NCBI GenBank assembly: GCA_038209365.1
Contig: JBBQXS010000003.1
Location: forward strand, 62,001-126,000
Reading direction: 5' to 3'
Origin: DASQHW01 sp038209365
Lineage (GTDB): Bacteria > Actinomycetota > Acidimicrobiia > IMCC26256 > PALSA-610
DNA length: 64,000 nucleotides
The notes under the pieces are model-generated. The model saw only the letters and a program-made list of their open reading frames with translations, had not been told where the DNA came from and made no database searches. Made by a program: the position numbers and the translations under genes. Shown in pieces: positions 14,945-23,317 of this stretch (positions within the stretch are counted from its first letter, which is position 1; every line of letters starts with the position of its first letter).

Positions 14945-16981
14945 GTGGATCTCAGCGCGTACGCGATTGGGTCGTTGCTTCTGCTGGTGGCTTGGGGGGC
15001 CGTTGGATTCGGCGCGTGGAGGGTTCGCGCTCGGGTACTGCCCGAATGGTCGGGAGCGCCCGCACGGGTCGCGGAGGCAGTGCTCGGGCTCGCCACGATC
15101 GTGGTCGTGGCGGAGCTGATCGGCGCGGTCGGACTCTTCAATCGCGCGGGACTGCTGACCACGACGATCGTCGCGTCCATCGCGCTGACCGTCGCGGCGA
15201 GGCGCGCCCGCGCGGTGACCTCCACCGTTGCAACGGCCGCGCATGTCGAAGGGACGTCGCGCTCTTCTCGGCTCGAAGTCGTGGCTGCCAGCCTTGGCGT
15301 CGCGGTCATCGCCGCGCAATGGGCCGCGAAGGTCAACTTCGCGCTCGTCAACGGGATGACACATTTCGACACCATTTGGTATCACGGCCCTTATGCAGCG
15401 CGCTTTGTGCAGCGGGGTTTTCTCCTCGGTGAACTCGACCGCAGCGACCCGCTCCATGCGTATGCGGGCCACACTTCCGAGCTCCTTCACGCCGCCGTCG
15501 CACTCTGTTTCGGCAGCGACGTGCTCTCACCAATGCTCAGCGTGGGTTGGGCGGCCCTCGCGCTCCTCGCGGCGTGGTGCCTCGGGCGCCGGCGCGGCGC
15601 GGGGCCTTTGTGTGTGCTTGGTACAGCATGCGTGCTCAGCCTGCCGATGGTCGAAGGCACACACCCGGGACAGGCTTCCAACGACATCGCCGCGGCGGCA
15701 CTATTGCTCTCCACGATCGTGTTGTTGCTCGAGGAACATCTCGCAGTCGCGTCGAGCACCATCGCGGGGCTGGCGGCAGGACTCGCGGTCTCGACGAAGG
15801 TGACGAGTGCGGCCCCGATCGCGGTCTTGACCGTCGCAGTGCTCACCCTGGGGTCGCGACGGAGGCGGCGCCGCGTGGGAGTCGGTTGGTGTGTCGCGCT
15901 CGTGACGACGGGCAGCTACTGGTTCATTCGGAATGCGATCGTCGCTCACAACCCGTTGCCGTTCTACAAGTTCGGCTTCGGCACGATCTCGCTTCCGTCA
16001 GCGGTAGACCGGCGGGGCGACGCGGTCAGCCGCTACCTCTTCCACGGCGCCTTCTGGCGCGATCAGGCGCCCGGGATTCTCCGCTACGCATGGGGTGATC
16101 TGTGGTGGCTCGTGCTTGTCTTGATTGTCGGCGGCACGGTCTACGGCGTCTGGCGGGCGAGGCCGGCGATGGAGCGCGTGGTCGGTGTGGCGCTCCTCGT
16201 CGGATTGGTGTCGTATCTGTTCACGCCGTGGACCGCCGACGGCCATAGCTACCTGACCAGGTACAACGTGCGCTACGCCATCCCGTCCATCCTCGGCTCG
16301 CTCGTATTCTTCTGCTTCGCGCTTGGGGCCGAGAGGATGAGTGCGCGCCGTATCGTCCTCGTCTCATTGCTCGCCGTCACCGCGGTCAACATCACTGCGA
16401 CACACCGTGAGGGAATCCCGGCGTGGCCCGCCGGCGCGCGCGTCGCCGCGCCGATTGCCGCGACCGTGATCCTGGTCATGGTTGCCGCAGCGTTCGCCTT
16501 CGCCCACCGGGCACCGCGGGTCCGCGAGCACAGACGACGGGCGCTGGGCCTGCTCGCGGTCGCCGTGTTCATCGTCGTCGTTCTTGGCGGATGGCCTGTG
16601 CAGCGACGGTACGTGGAGTATCGCTACCGGCACGCCGGGCTCGGCTTCGACCGCGTCAACGCGGCATTGCAGGCCGTTCACGGCGCCGACATCGCATTCG
16701 ACGGATCGAACCTGACGTACCCGTTCTTCAACAGCGATCTGTCGAACCGCGTCACGAACCCGCGTGGACCACCCGACGGTCTCGCCCCGGGCGACCGTTG
16801 CCGCGCGTGGCTCGAGATCTTGAGCCACTACCAGTACGTCGCCGTCTTGCGCCACCCCTACATACCGCCGAGGGTGCCTGTCGCCGCGCTCGACGGCGAT
16901 CACCTTGCGACAAGAATCGTTGCCGACGACCACGGCCGCCTCTACCGTATACACGGGCACCTCGCCGGGAATGCGTGCTGA
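14945..16981 (+). CDS. Large polytopic membrane protein, GT-C glycosyltransferase-like
   Basis: From GTG 14945 the protein has about 678 residues with some twelve hydrophobic helices. The loop after an early helix reads MTHFDTIWYHGPYAARFVQ, which recalls the acidic first loop of GT-C enzymes (ArnT/PMT type). The C-terminus is a soluble region of about 120 residues (FDGSNLTYPFFNSDLSNRV). The open frame extends back to 14156, but that part overlaps the CopD-type remnant and looks non-coding. A role in transferring a lipid-linked sugar is plausible but unproven. A second protein of similar layout lies at 17619-19382. Confidence 0.75.
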   Translation: MDLSAYAIGSLLLLVAWGAVGFGAWRVRARVLPEWSGAPARVAEAVLGLATIVVVAELIGAVGLFNRAGLLTTTIVASIALTVAARRARAVTSTVATAAHVEGTSRSSRLEVVAASLGVAVIAAQWAAKVNFALVNGMTHFDTIWYHGPYAARFVQRGFLLGELDRSDPLHAYAGHTSELLHAAVALCFGSDVLSPMLSVGWAALALLAAWCLGRRRGAGPLCVLGTACVLSLPMVEGTHPGQASNDIAAAALLLSTIVLLLEEHLAVASSTIAGLAAGLAVSTKVTSAAPIAVLTVAVLTLGSRRRRRRVGVGWCVALVTTGSYWFIRNAIVAHNPLPFYKFGFGTISLPSAVDRRGDAVSRYLFHGAFWRDQAPGILRYAWGDLWWLVLVLIVGGTVYGVWRARPAMERVVGVALLVGLVSYLFTPWTADGHSYLTRYNVRYAIPSILGSLVFFCFALGAERMSARRIVLVSLLAVTAVNITATHREGIPAWPAGARVAAPIAATVILVMVAAAFAFAHRAPRVREHRRRALGLLAVAVFIVVVLGGWPVQRRYVEYRYRHAGLGFDRVNAALQAVHGADIAFDGSNLTYPFFNSDLSNRVTNPRGPPDGLAPGDRCRAWLEILSHYQYVAVLRHPYIPPRVPVAALDGDHLATRIVADDHGRLYRIHGHLAGNAC

Positions 16982-17214
16982 CTTCACGACGAAGTCGCAG
17001 TTGTCGCTCTGCCCGCCGACCGGTACCGGAACGCGTCTTCCCAGACAAGGTCGGCTTACTTGCTCATGTCGTTACGGCTGAACGAGTTACGGCACGGCTC
17101 GGTGCACCAGCGGCTTCGGTGGCATATGAGCCGACATGATCGACGTGCGCAAGCCTTCATCGAGGTGACCGGACCTCGTTGATTGGTCCACGCGTTATGT
17201 GGGGTTGGTATTTG

Positions 17215-17391
17215 TGGTGTTAGGCGAACGCGGCTGAGCCCGCGGTTCGAACTCCGCGGCCCCAGCACAACAGCCACTCGCGTTGCCGGCGATGCGGCCA
17301 TACGAGCAGCTCACCAACAGGCCATTCGTCGTCATCGATCGCGACGGCAGTGCGTGACTCCTTGTGCGGCTCAATCCCAATGATGAACACG
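17215..17391 (-). pseudogene. IS110-family transposase, N-terminal remnant
   Basis: The minus strand from 17391 reads VFIIGIEPHKESRTAVAIDD, the RuvC-like start of IS110 transposases (usually GIDPHK), followed by RQREWLLCW. The next part, AAEFEPRA, is in another frame. The first catalytic Asp is Glu here and the rest of the gene is missing, so it is inactive. It is the only recognisable feature in the gene-free stretch 16982-17618. A tRNA-like T-arm sequence there is simply the codons of EFEPR. Confidence 0.65.
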
Positions 17392-17618
17392 TGTCCTCCG
17401 ATCAGAAGTGGTAGCCGCCGCGGAGACTCCTGATGCGGGATGCCGGTTCCTGTTTTCGGACCACGCCACAGCACGGGAACCGGCGGGCAGACTCATCGCT
17501 CAGAAGCCAACCCAAACGGCGATAGGGCATTATCGGCACCACCCGCCGGCACCCTCGACGCTACGAAAGCCCGCCGTAGCGCGTGACACCCACTTAACCA
17601 TCAGGGCAATATGCGCCC

Positions 17619-19382
17619 GTGGCCGGACAAGGCGAGCCGGTTCCGCCGGTAGTTGGCGGGCGCACGCGAGCGCAGCGTCGTAGACCGACTCGACAAGAGC
17701 GTGCACGACCGTCGGTTCGCGGTGACGGATCTCACGCGGTACGGCCGATGTGGTTGGTGCTCCTGCCGACGCTGATTCTGTCCCTGTGGGCGGCGGGGTG
17801 GGTGATCTCCGCGACGCGTGATTTTACTCCCGAGATTCACGGCGACAGCGCGGTGTACTTGAGCACGGCGCAGGGCTGGCGTCGCCATGCGCTGCCTACG
17901 GTCGCGTTCAACCTGGACCAGGATGGTCTAAGCCCGAAGCAGGCGGTCGCGTTTCACGGCCGTGTTCCGTCGACCGTTTTTCCGCCTGGCTACCCGCTCG
18001 TGCTCGCTGTCATCTCCGCGATGACGGGCACCGTTCGGAGCGCGGCTCGTGTCGTCGATGTTGTGCTGATCGTCGTGAATCTGCTGTTGATTGCATGGCT
18101 CACGGCTCGGATGACTGCGAAAAGATCTCTTGTGCTCGCGACGCTGCCAGCGGTCTTGCTGCTCTTCGATTCGGATATTCGCCGCATTTTCTTTGTCCAG
18201 TTCGGCTGGCTCCAGCTGCACCGCTCCGTCTCGAGCGAACCGTTGTTCATGGCAGTCTCCATGGTGGGCCTGCTGGCGTTGCACGGCGCGCTCAGGGCGA
18301 CGGCTCACGCGCGACGAGCTCTGGTCGTCGCGTCCTTCGCCTCGGGGGCGGCGCTGTTGGTTCGCTACGTCAACGTCGCGTTCATGTTTGCCACAGTGAT
18401 CGCGCTTGTCGCCTTCGATCGTCGACGCGCTCTCCGCTCACGTTTGCGTCGGGCCGGATTCTTCGCGGCGGTCGCATCCACTCCGGCTGCGCTCTTTGTC
18501 GTGTGGGCACGACTCGATGGAGGGCGAAACCCAACGTCGACGATTGCTGAGCAGTCGGCAGGGCTCCTCGCGCCGCTGGACAGACTCGCCGATTACCTGT
18601 TGCCGTGGGGTGGGCCACATGCCGCGCGGATCCTGGTCATCGTGGTCACGAGCGCGTTGCTCGTGATCGGTGCGATCTGGAGCCCCGCTCTTCCCGGTAC
18701 CAGCCCTGACGAAGACGGCGACTCGCGGCTCCTGGTGCAGCTCGTGCTGTTGTACATCGTCGCCTACTTGTGCTTCGTTATCGTGACAGTCACATTCTTC
18801 GATCTCTCGGTGCCGATCGATGCCCGCATCCTCGCCCCCGTCCGTGGGCTCTGGTACGCGGCACTTCTCGCTGTCGCGTACCGGTCGCTGGTTCGCGTCC
18901 TGACGAGCGTCGGCGCCGTCGCAATCGTCAGCGCGCTTGCCGCGCTGCTCGTCATTTCCAACTGGGCGCACACGCGGAGTTTCCTCGATGAAGCACCAGC
19001 GCAGTCGCCGAGACCTACCGCAGTGACGACGGCGATCGCCCATCTCCCACGCGATGCGCTCATCATCAGCAACGCGCCCGACGCAATCTACGACTTGACT
19101 GAGCGCGGATCGATTGCACTCCCTGTCAAAAAACCGGAAGGTGCGCCAGCTGGCTACGGATCGCCAGCAAATGAGTACGAGTACCGCATCGGCCAACTCG
19201 TAGAGCTGTTCAACACGCGCGGCGGCTATCTCGCACTGTTATCGCCTTCGTTCAATCGCGTCACCATGCCGCCGGAACTCCAGCGATCGCTCGACCTACG
19301 CCTTGTCACGCAAAGCCCCAAACCCGGACGGTCCCAGCAGTTGTACGAGATTCCTGCAGGGAGTTCTCGTCGGCGCGCGTGA
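17619..19382 (+). CDS. Polytopic membrane protein, GT-C-like
   Basis: About 587 residues from GTG 17619, or 544 from ATG 17748, which sits directly before the first helix (MWLVLLPTLILSLWAAGWV); the start is uncertain. About ten helices follow. The first outer loop contains FTPEIHGDSAVYLSTAQGW, with an acidic/aromatic pattern as in GT-C glycosyltransferases. The protein ends with a soluble segment (LPRDALIISNAPDAIYDLTE). No family can be fixed by eye. It resembles the 14945-16981 protein in layout and may work in the same cell-envelope process. Confidence 0.75.
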   Translation: MAGQGEPVPPVVGGRTRAQRRRPTRQERARPSVRGDGSHAVRPMWLVLLPTLILSLWAAGWVISATRDFTPEIHGDSAVYLSTAQGWRRHALPTVAFNLDQDGLSPKQAVAFHGRVPSTVFPPGYPLVLAVISAMTGTVRSAARVVDVVLIVVNLLLIAWLTARMTAKRSLVLATLPAVLLLFDSDIRRIFFVQFGWLQLHRSVSSEPLFMAVSMVGLLALHGALRATAHARRALVVASFASGAALLVRYVNVAFMFATVIALVAFDRRRALRSRLRRAGFFAAVASTPAALFVVWARLDGGRNPTSTIAEQSAGLLAPLDRLADYLLPWGGPHAARILVIVVTSALLVIGAIWSPALPGTSPDEDGDSRLLVQLVLLYIVAYLCFVIVTVTFFDLSVPIDARILAPVRGLWYAALLAVAYRSLVRVLTSVGAVAIVSALAALLVISNWAHTRSFLDEAPAQSPRPTAVTTAIAHLPRDALIISNAPDAIYDLTERGSIALPVKKPEGAPAGYGSPANEYEYRIGQLVELFNTRGGYLALLSPSFNRVTMPPELQRSLDLRLVTQSPKPGRSQQLYEIPAGSSRRRA

Positions 19383-19529
19383 ACGACCCTCGGACGCGCA
19401 CAGATCTGCCTGATTGAGCGGCGTCGTGCATTGCCGTTTCCGACACGTTGATGCGTGCCGGCCTCGGCGGCGAGCCCGACCTTCGGCCGTCTCGGCGGCG
19501 GCATGAGCCGGCCGCTCACTGCTCGACCA

Positions 19530-20067
19530 GACGGGGCAGATCGACGCGGTCGCGCGGCTGTTGGGTGTTCGCAGCCTCGACCGCGCCGCGCGCATCGTCG
19601 CTTGGGACTGGACCCAGGCCGAGGACCAGTAGCCGCCGATGAGCGTCCGTCCGGTCAGCGCGCTGGAGCGTCTCGACGCAATCCTCGCCAACCCCGCCAC
19701 CTACGAACTGGCCGCGGTCACCCCCGAGCCTGATTACTCGCATGGAGGTCGACGCCGCCAGTTTCCGACATTCGTGTTCATCGTGTTCGAAGCGCTGCTC
19801 TCCGTCTTCCCAGACGGCCGCAGGGCGACCCTGCGCTTATATGCCCGCGACGGCGCGATCGGGATCGGGACACTCACCGACAAAGGCGACCTGCACTTCA
19901 CGCCACTCGAACGCGTCCGCACCCACCGCAACCGCGACCAGTGCGGCAAGTACCGCTGGTATAACGACTACCAGCTCCCCAAGAATCTTGGCGGCGGCAC
20001 GATAACCGTCCGACTGCACAGCACTGACGAAGACGCACGCCGGAAGTTCAACCGGACCGAGACGTGA
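19530..20067 (+). pseudogene. Transposase-like remnant (internally deleted)
   Basis: At 19639 a frame of 142 residues joins two ends of a known actinobacterial transposase-like protein: an N-terminal piece (ERLDAILANPATYELAAV, PDYSHGGRRRQFPTFVFIVF) and a C-terminal piece (LRLYARDGAIGIGTLTDKGD, RTHRNRDQCGKYRWYNDYQL, GGGTITVRLHSTDEDARRKF). The catalytic middle is missing. Just upstream, about 19530-19632, another frame reads QIDAVARLLGVRSLDRAARI, probably another piece of the element. Similarity ends at about 20067, where the thioredoxin-like gene on the other strand is cut off. Confidence 0.6.
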
Positions 20068-20684
20068 TGTTCGTCGGGGACCACGCCTCCCGGCGAGACG
20101 AAACCCACGGCGCGCTCGTAGCCGACGTAACTCTCCGGTGAGCCCAAGCTTGCCCAGTTGGCGGCCGCCTCGACACCGGCAGGCTCTATGCGCACGAGGC
20201 CCTGCTCAACGTCAGCACCCGCCTCGCGCAGCAGCATCTGGAGGACCATCTCCGATTCCTCATACTCGCCCTCGCCGAAATGATGGTGCCGGATCAGACC
20301 TTGCGCGTCGGCGAAGTACAACGCGGGCCAGTACTGGTTGTCGAACGCGCGCCAGACGGCGTAGTCGTTGTCGACCACCACCGGATAGCGGACATCCATC
20401 TCTTTGATGGCGCGGCGCACGTTGTCGACATCGCCCTCGAAATCGAACTCTGGCGTCTGCACGCCTACGACCACGAGTCCCTCACTCGCATACTTGTCCG
20501 TCCACGCTCGGACATAGGGAAGCGAGCGGATCCAGTTGATGCACGTGTAGGTGCCGAAGGTGACGAGCACGACCCGACCCCGAACGTCCGCAGCTGTCAG
20601 CCGCTCGGCGTTCAGCCACGCCGTCGCCCCGTCGAACGCCGGCAGCTTGCCTTCAACGGGGAACTCATTGCGATGACGAAGCAT
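19968..20684 (-). pseudogene. Thioredoxin-like (TlpA/DipZ C-terminal type) protein, 3' end replaced
   Basis: It begins at ATG 20682-20684 with FPVEGKLPAFDGATAWLNAE, then VVLVTFGTYTCINWIRSLPY (thioredoxin fold, Cys in the active-site position), VVVGVQTPEFDFEGDVDNVR, and DNDYAVWRAFDNQYWPALYF. Homology to this family runs to about GYERAVGFVSPGG and stops near 20070. The remaining 34 or so residues to 19968 are antisense to the transposase-like remnant. Intact homologues carry a further C-terminal domain of about 100 residues. The thioredoxin core could still fold, so partial function is possible. Confidence 0.75.
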
Positions 20685-20859
20685 GAATGGCTCCGATCTC
20701 GCTCGAGGCGTCGGGGCAGACACGTCTCCCGGTTGAGCGATCCGCAGCTTCGCCGAGCTCGACGCACACCGCAATACCTGCTGCGCCGCTTGGTCGCACG
20801 CAGATACTGCGACGATGCGCGGCTCAGCGTCGGCGTTGCACCCGGTCATGCGCCGCGCA

Positions 20860-20902
20860 ACTCCCGGAGACACTCCCGCTCGCACCCCCGGAAGTACTCC
20901 CG
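20860..20902. repeat. Four-unit 12-bp repeat, ACTCCCG-N5
   Basis: ACTCCCG (one unit ACCCCCG) begins at 20860, 20872, 20884 and 20896, an exact 12-bp period. The same array occurs at 35424-35466. It lies in the 380-bp gene-free stretch between the thioredoxin-like remnant and the epoxide hydrolase; I see nothing else there. Confidence 0.7.
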
Positions 20903-21064
20903 ATTGGGAAGAAGTCGAACCCACCAGCGGTGCCGGAGGAGCCACACAAACCGCTTCTCGCTTCCTCGGGCCTTCGGCTCTACGCTCACCGAGGGATGTC
21001 GCTTCGACGTCGCGACACTCAGCGATCGACAAGACACGAGCGACGCAACGGGGAGGACACGATC

Positions 21065-22273
21065 ATGAGCGACACCACGACCGCGAGCGCAGAGATCGAA
21101 GTCCGCCCGTTCCGAATCGAAGTTCCTGAGCGCGAGATCGAAGAACTGCGCCGCCGCGTCGATGCGACCCGCTGGCCGACCAAGGAACTCGTCGCCGATC
21201 GGTCGCAGGGTGTGCAGTTGGCGGCGACGCAGGAGCTCGCCCGCTACTGGACCACCGAATACGACTGGCGCCGGTGCGAGGCGCGACTGAACGCGCTGCC
21301 ACAGTTCAAGACCAAGGTCGACGGGCTCGACATCCACTTCATCCACGTGAAGTCGACACACGAGAACGCGTTGCCGTTGATCATGACGCACGGCTGGCCG
21401 GGCTCGATCGTCGAGCTGCTCGAGACGATCGGCCCGCTCACCGACCCGACCGCGCACGGCGGACGCGCCGACGACGCGTTCCACCTCGTGCTGCCGTCGA
21501 TCCCCGGCTACGGCTTCTCGGAGGAGCCGACCGAGGTCGGGTGGGGCCCCATCCGCATCGGACAGGCCTGGCATGAGCTCATGCGGCGCCTCGGTTACAG
21601 CCGGTACGTCGCGCAGGGCGGCGACGTGGGCTCCCAGGTCACTGACGCGATGGGCCGCCTCGCACTCGAGGGTTTGCTCGGCATCCACACCAACCTGCTG
21701 ACGCCGGCGCTGGGCGACGTCGATGCCCTGAGCGCGTCGCCACCGACCGAAGAAGAGCGTGCTGCGCTCGACCAGCTCGACGCATTCCACGCGACCGGCA
21801 CGGGCTACTTCGTGGAGCAAGCGACGCGCCCGGAGACGATTGGCTACGCCCTGCTGGATTCACCGATCGCCCTGGCGGCCTGGATTATCGATCACGATAC
21901 GGACAGCTACCAAAAGATCGCCCGCGCCTTTGTCGACAAGCAACCCTCGGGCAATCTCACCCGCGAACACCTCGTCGACAACATCACGCTGTATTGGTTG
22001 ACAGGCACCGGGGCCTCGGCTGCGCGGTCGTACTGGGAGGAAGGACAAGAGAACGCTCGGGCGGCCGGCCAGGCTCCCACGCCGGTCTCGATTCCAGTCG
22101 GCTTCACCACGTTCCCCGGGGAGATCTGGCGGACCCCGCGCAGCTGGGTCGAGAGGGCATACCCCAACGTCATCTACTTCAACGAGGTGGACAAGGGCGG
22201 TCACTTCGCCGCCTGGGAGGAACCGGAGCTCTTCTCGGAGGAGTTGCGCGCCGCGTTCCGGCCGCTGCGCTAG
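21065..22273 (+). CDS. Epoxide hydrolase family alpha/beta hydrolase
   Basis: This 402-residue protein starts at ATG 21065 with GGGGAGGA just upstream. The N-terminal EHN domain is typical (VRPFRIEVPEREIEELRRRV, ATRWP). It is followed by the hydrolase core: MTHGWPGSIVELLE (oxyanion HGWPG), SIPGYGFSEEP, QGGDVGSQVTDAMG (nucleophile Asp in GGDVG), and the C-terminal GGHFAAWEEPELF with the catalytic His. It should open epoxides by adding water through an ester intermediate in the cytoplasm. No operon partner is evident. Confidence 0.93.
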   Translation: MSDTTTASAEIEVRPFRIEVPEREIEELRRRVDATRWPTKELVADRSQGVQLAATQELARYWTTEYDWRRCEARLNALPQFKTKVDGLDIHFIHVKSTHENALPLIMTHGWPGSIVELLETIGPLTDPTAHGGRADDAFHLVLPSIPGYGFSEEPTEVGWGPIRIGQAWHELMRRLGYSRYVAQGGDVGSQVTDAMGRLALEGLLGIHTNLLTPALGDVDALSASPPTEEERAALDQLDAFHATGTGYFVEQATRPETIGYALLDSPIALAAWIIDHDTDSYQKIARAFVDKQPSGNLTREHLVDNITLYWLTGTGASAARSYWEEGQENARAAGQAPTPVSIPVGFTTFPGEIWRTPRSWVERAYPNVIYFNEVDKGGHFAAWEEPELFSEELRAAFRPLR

Positions 22274-22685
22274 CCGACAGTAAAACCCAACGTTGCGTCA
22301 TCCCCCACGTGCCACAGCAATAGCGCGGGTCGCCGGGTTCCCTGCGGACGTCGTTAACCCTTGCGGGCGAAGGGGCCGTAGGCCTCCTCGTGGCTCGTCC
22401 GGACGTCGTCGTCGTTGCGGTGCTTCTCGTCGTAGTCCGGCGCCTAGCCGGATTTCGTGCGGCCATCGCCGTCGCGGTGATTACGGAGGTTGCCGCGGTG
22501 ATCTTGCTGTCCACTGCGCTCGCGGCCACTACTGCGCTCGCCCGTGCGGGCGGTGCCAGCACGCGATCCAGAGAACGCGACGAAGCTGCCGAGCCGGTTC
22601 ATTAACGGCGGATCCGTGGTCTCGCATGCGTCCTGACGGTCTTCGTTTCGCAACCGATCGACCGGCCCCCCGACTTTGTTCGGCC

Positions 22686-23176
22686 TCATACGGGAATCGA
22701 TTGCGCAAGCGCTGGCGTGTGATGCCCGGTGCAAGATCCCTCATGCCCGTGCATCTTGACGTTGTGGTCCAGGCGGTCGGCGGCAATGCGGCCGACATTG
22801 TTCCGAATCGCGGGCGCAACCTCGAGGAGCTGCGTGAACTCGCGCGCGTCGAGCACCCAGAGCCGCATCGGCGTGAAGGTCACGACCGTCGCGGTGCGGG
22901 GCACGTCGAAGAGCAGGGCCATCTCTCCGGCGATCGAGCCGGGCCCGACGACGCCGATGTGCTCGGCGTCCCGGTGCGCGGTCGCGATGCCGTCGACCAC
23001 GACGAAGCACTCGAGGCCGGCGTCTCCCTCATAGGTGAGGCTGCGGCCGGCAGCGACGTCGAGCTGCATTCCCAGGCGGTCGACACGTGCGAGTTCGGCG
23101 GTCGTGCACCCCGCGACCAACGGATGCGCCGCAGCGCGTCGATCCGGCGCTTCAACTGTCGACGGGCAGTCAGCAT
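22686..23176 (-). pseudogene. Cyclic nucleotide-binding domain protein with a 1-nt deletion near its start
   Basis: The ATG at 23174-23176 gives LTARRQLKRRIDALRRI. One base is then missing near 23122, and the real protein continues in another frame: PLVAGCTTAELARVDRLGMQ, a Crp/CAP-type cNMP-binding beta roll with GECFVVVDGIA-like and PGSIAGEMALLFDVPRTATV segments (the latter is the phosphate-binding cassette). There is no DNA-binding domain, so it is a small stand-alone sensor of about 160 residues. It is divergent from the giant BTAD-cyclase gene (140 bp apart), a suggestive pairing for cyclic-nucleotide signalling. Confidence 0.75.
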
Positions 23177-23317
23177 GGCGTGTCCTCCTGTGGAGCGGTC
23201 CTGACGAGACCGTACGAATGAGCCCTTGGCCGGACTTTGTGACGCGGCGCACCGGCCCCAAAGCAACGCCAACGACGATTTGCGAGACTGGGCGAGCGTT
23301 GAGACAGGAGGCGCGGC

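Noticed and set aside
17195..17270. tRNA-like stretch with a T-arm resembling GGTTCGAAC and a possible acceptor stem
   Set aside because: The loop has one base too many, the total length is too short, and the same bases encode EFEPRA of the IS110 remnant on the minus strand.
22390..22605. Plus-strand frame with two hydrophobic segments in the 412-bp gap after the epoxide hydrolase
   Set aside because: GTG start without a ribosome site, low-complexity Val/Ala content and no protein-like pattern. I see no supported feature in 22274-22685.
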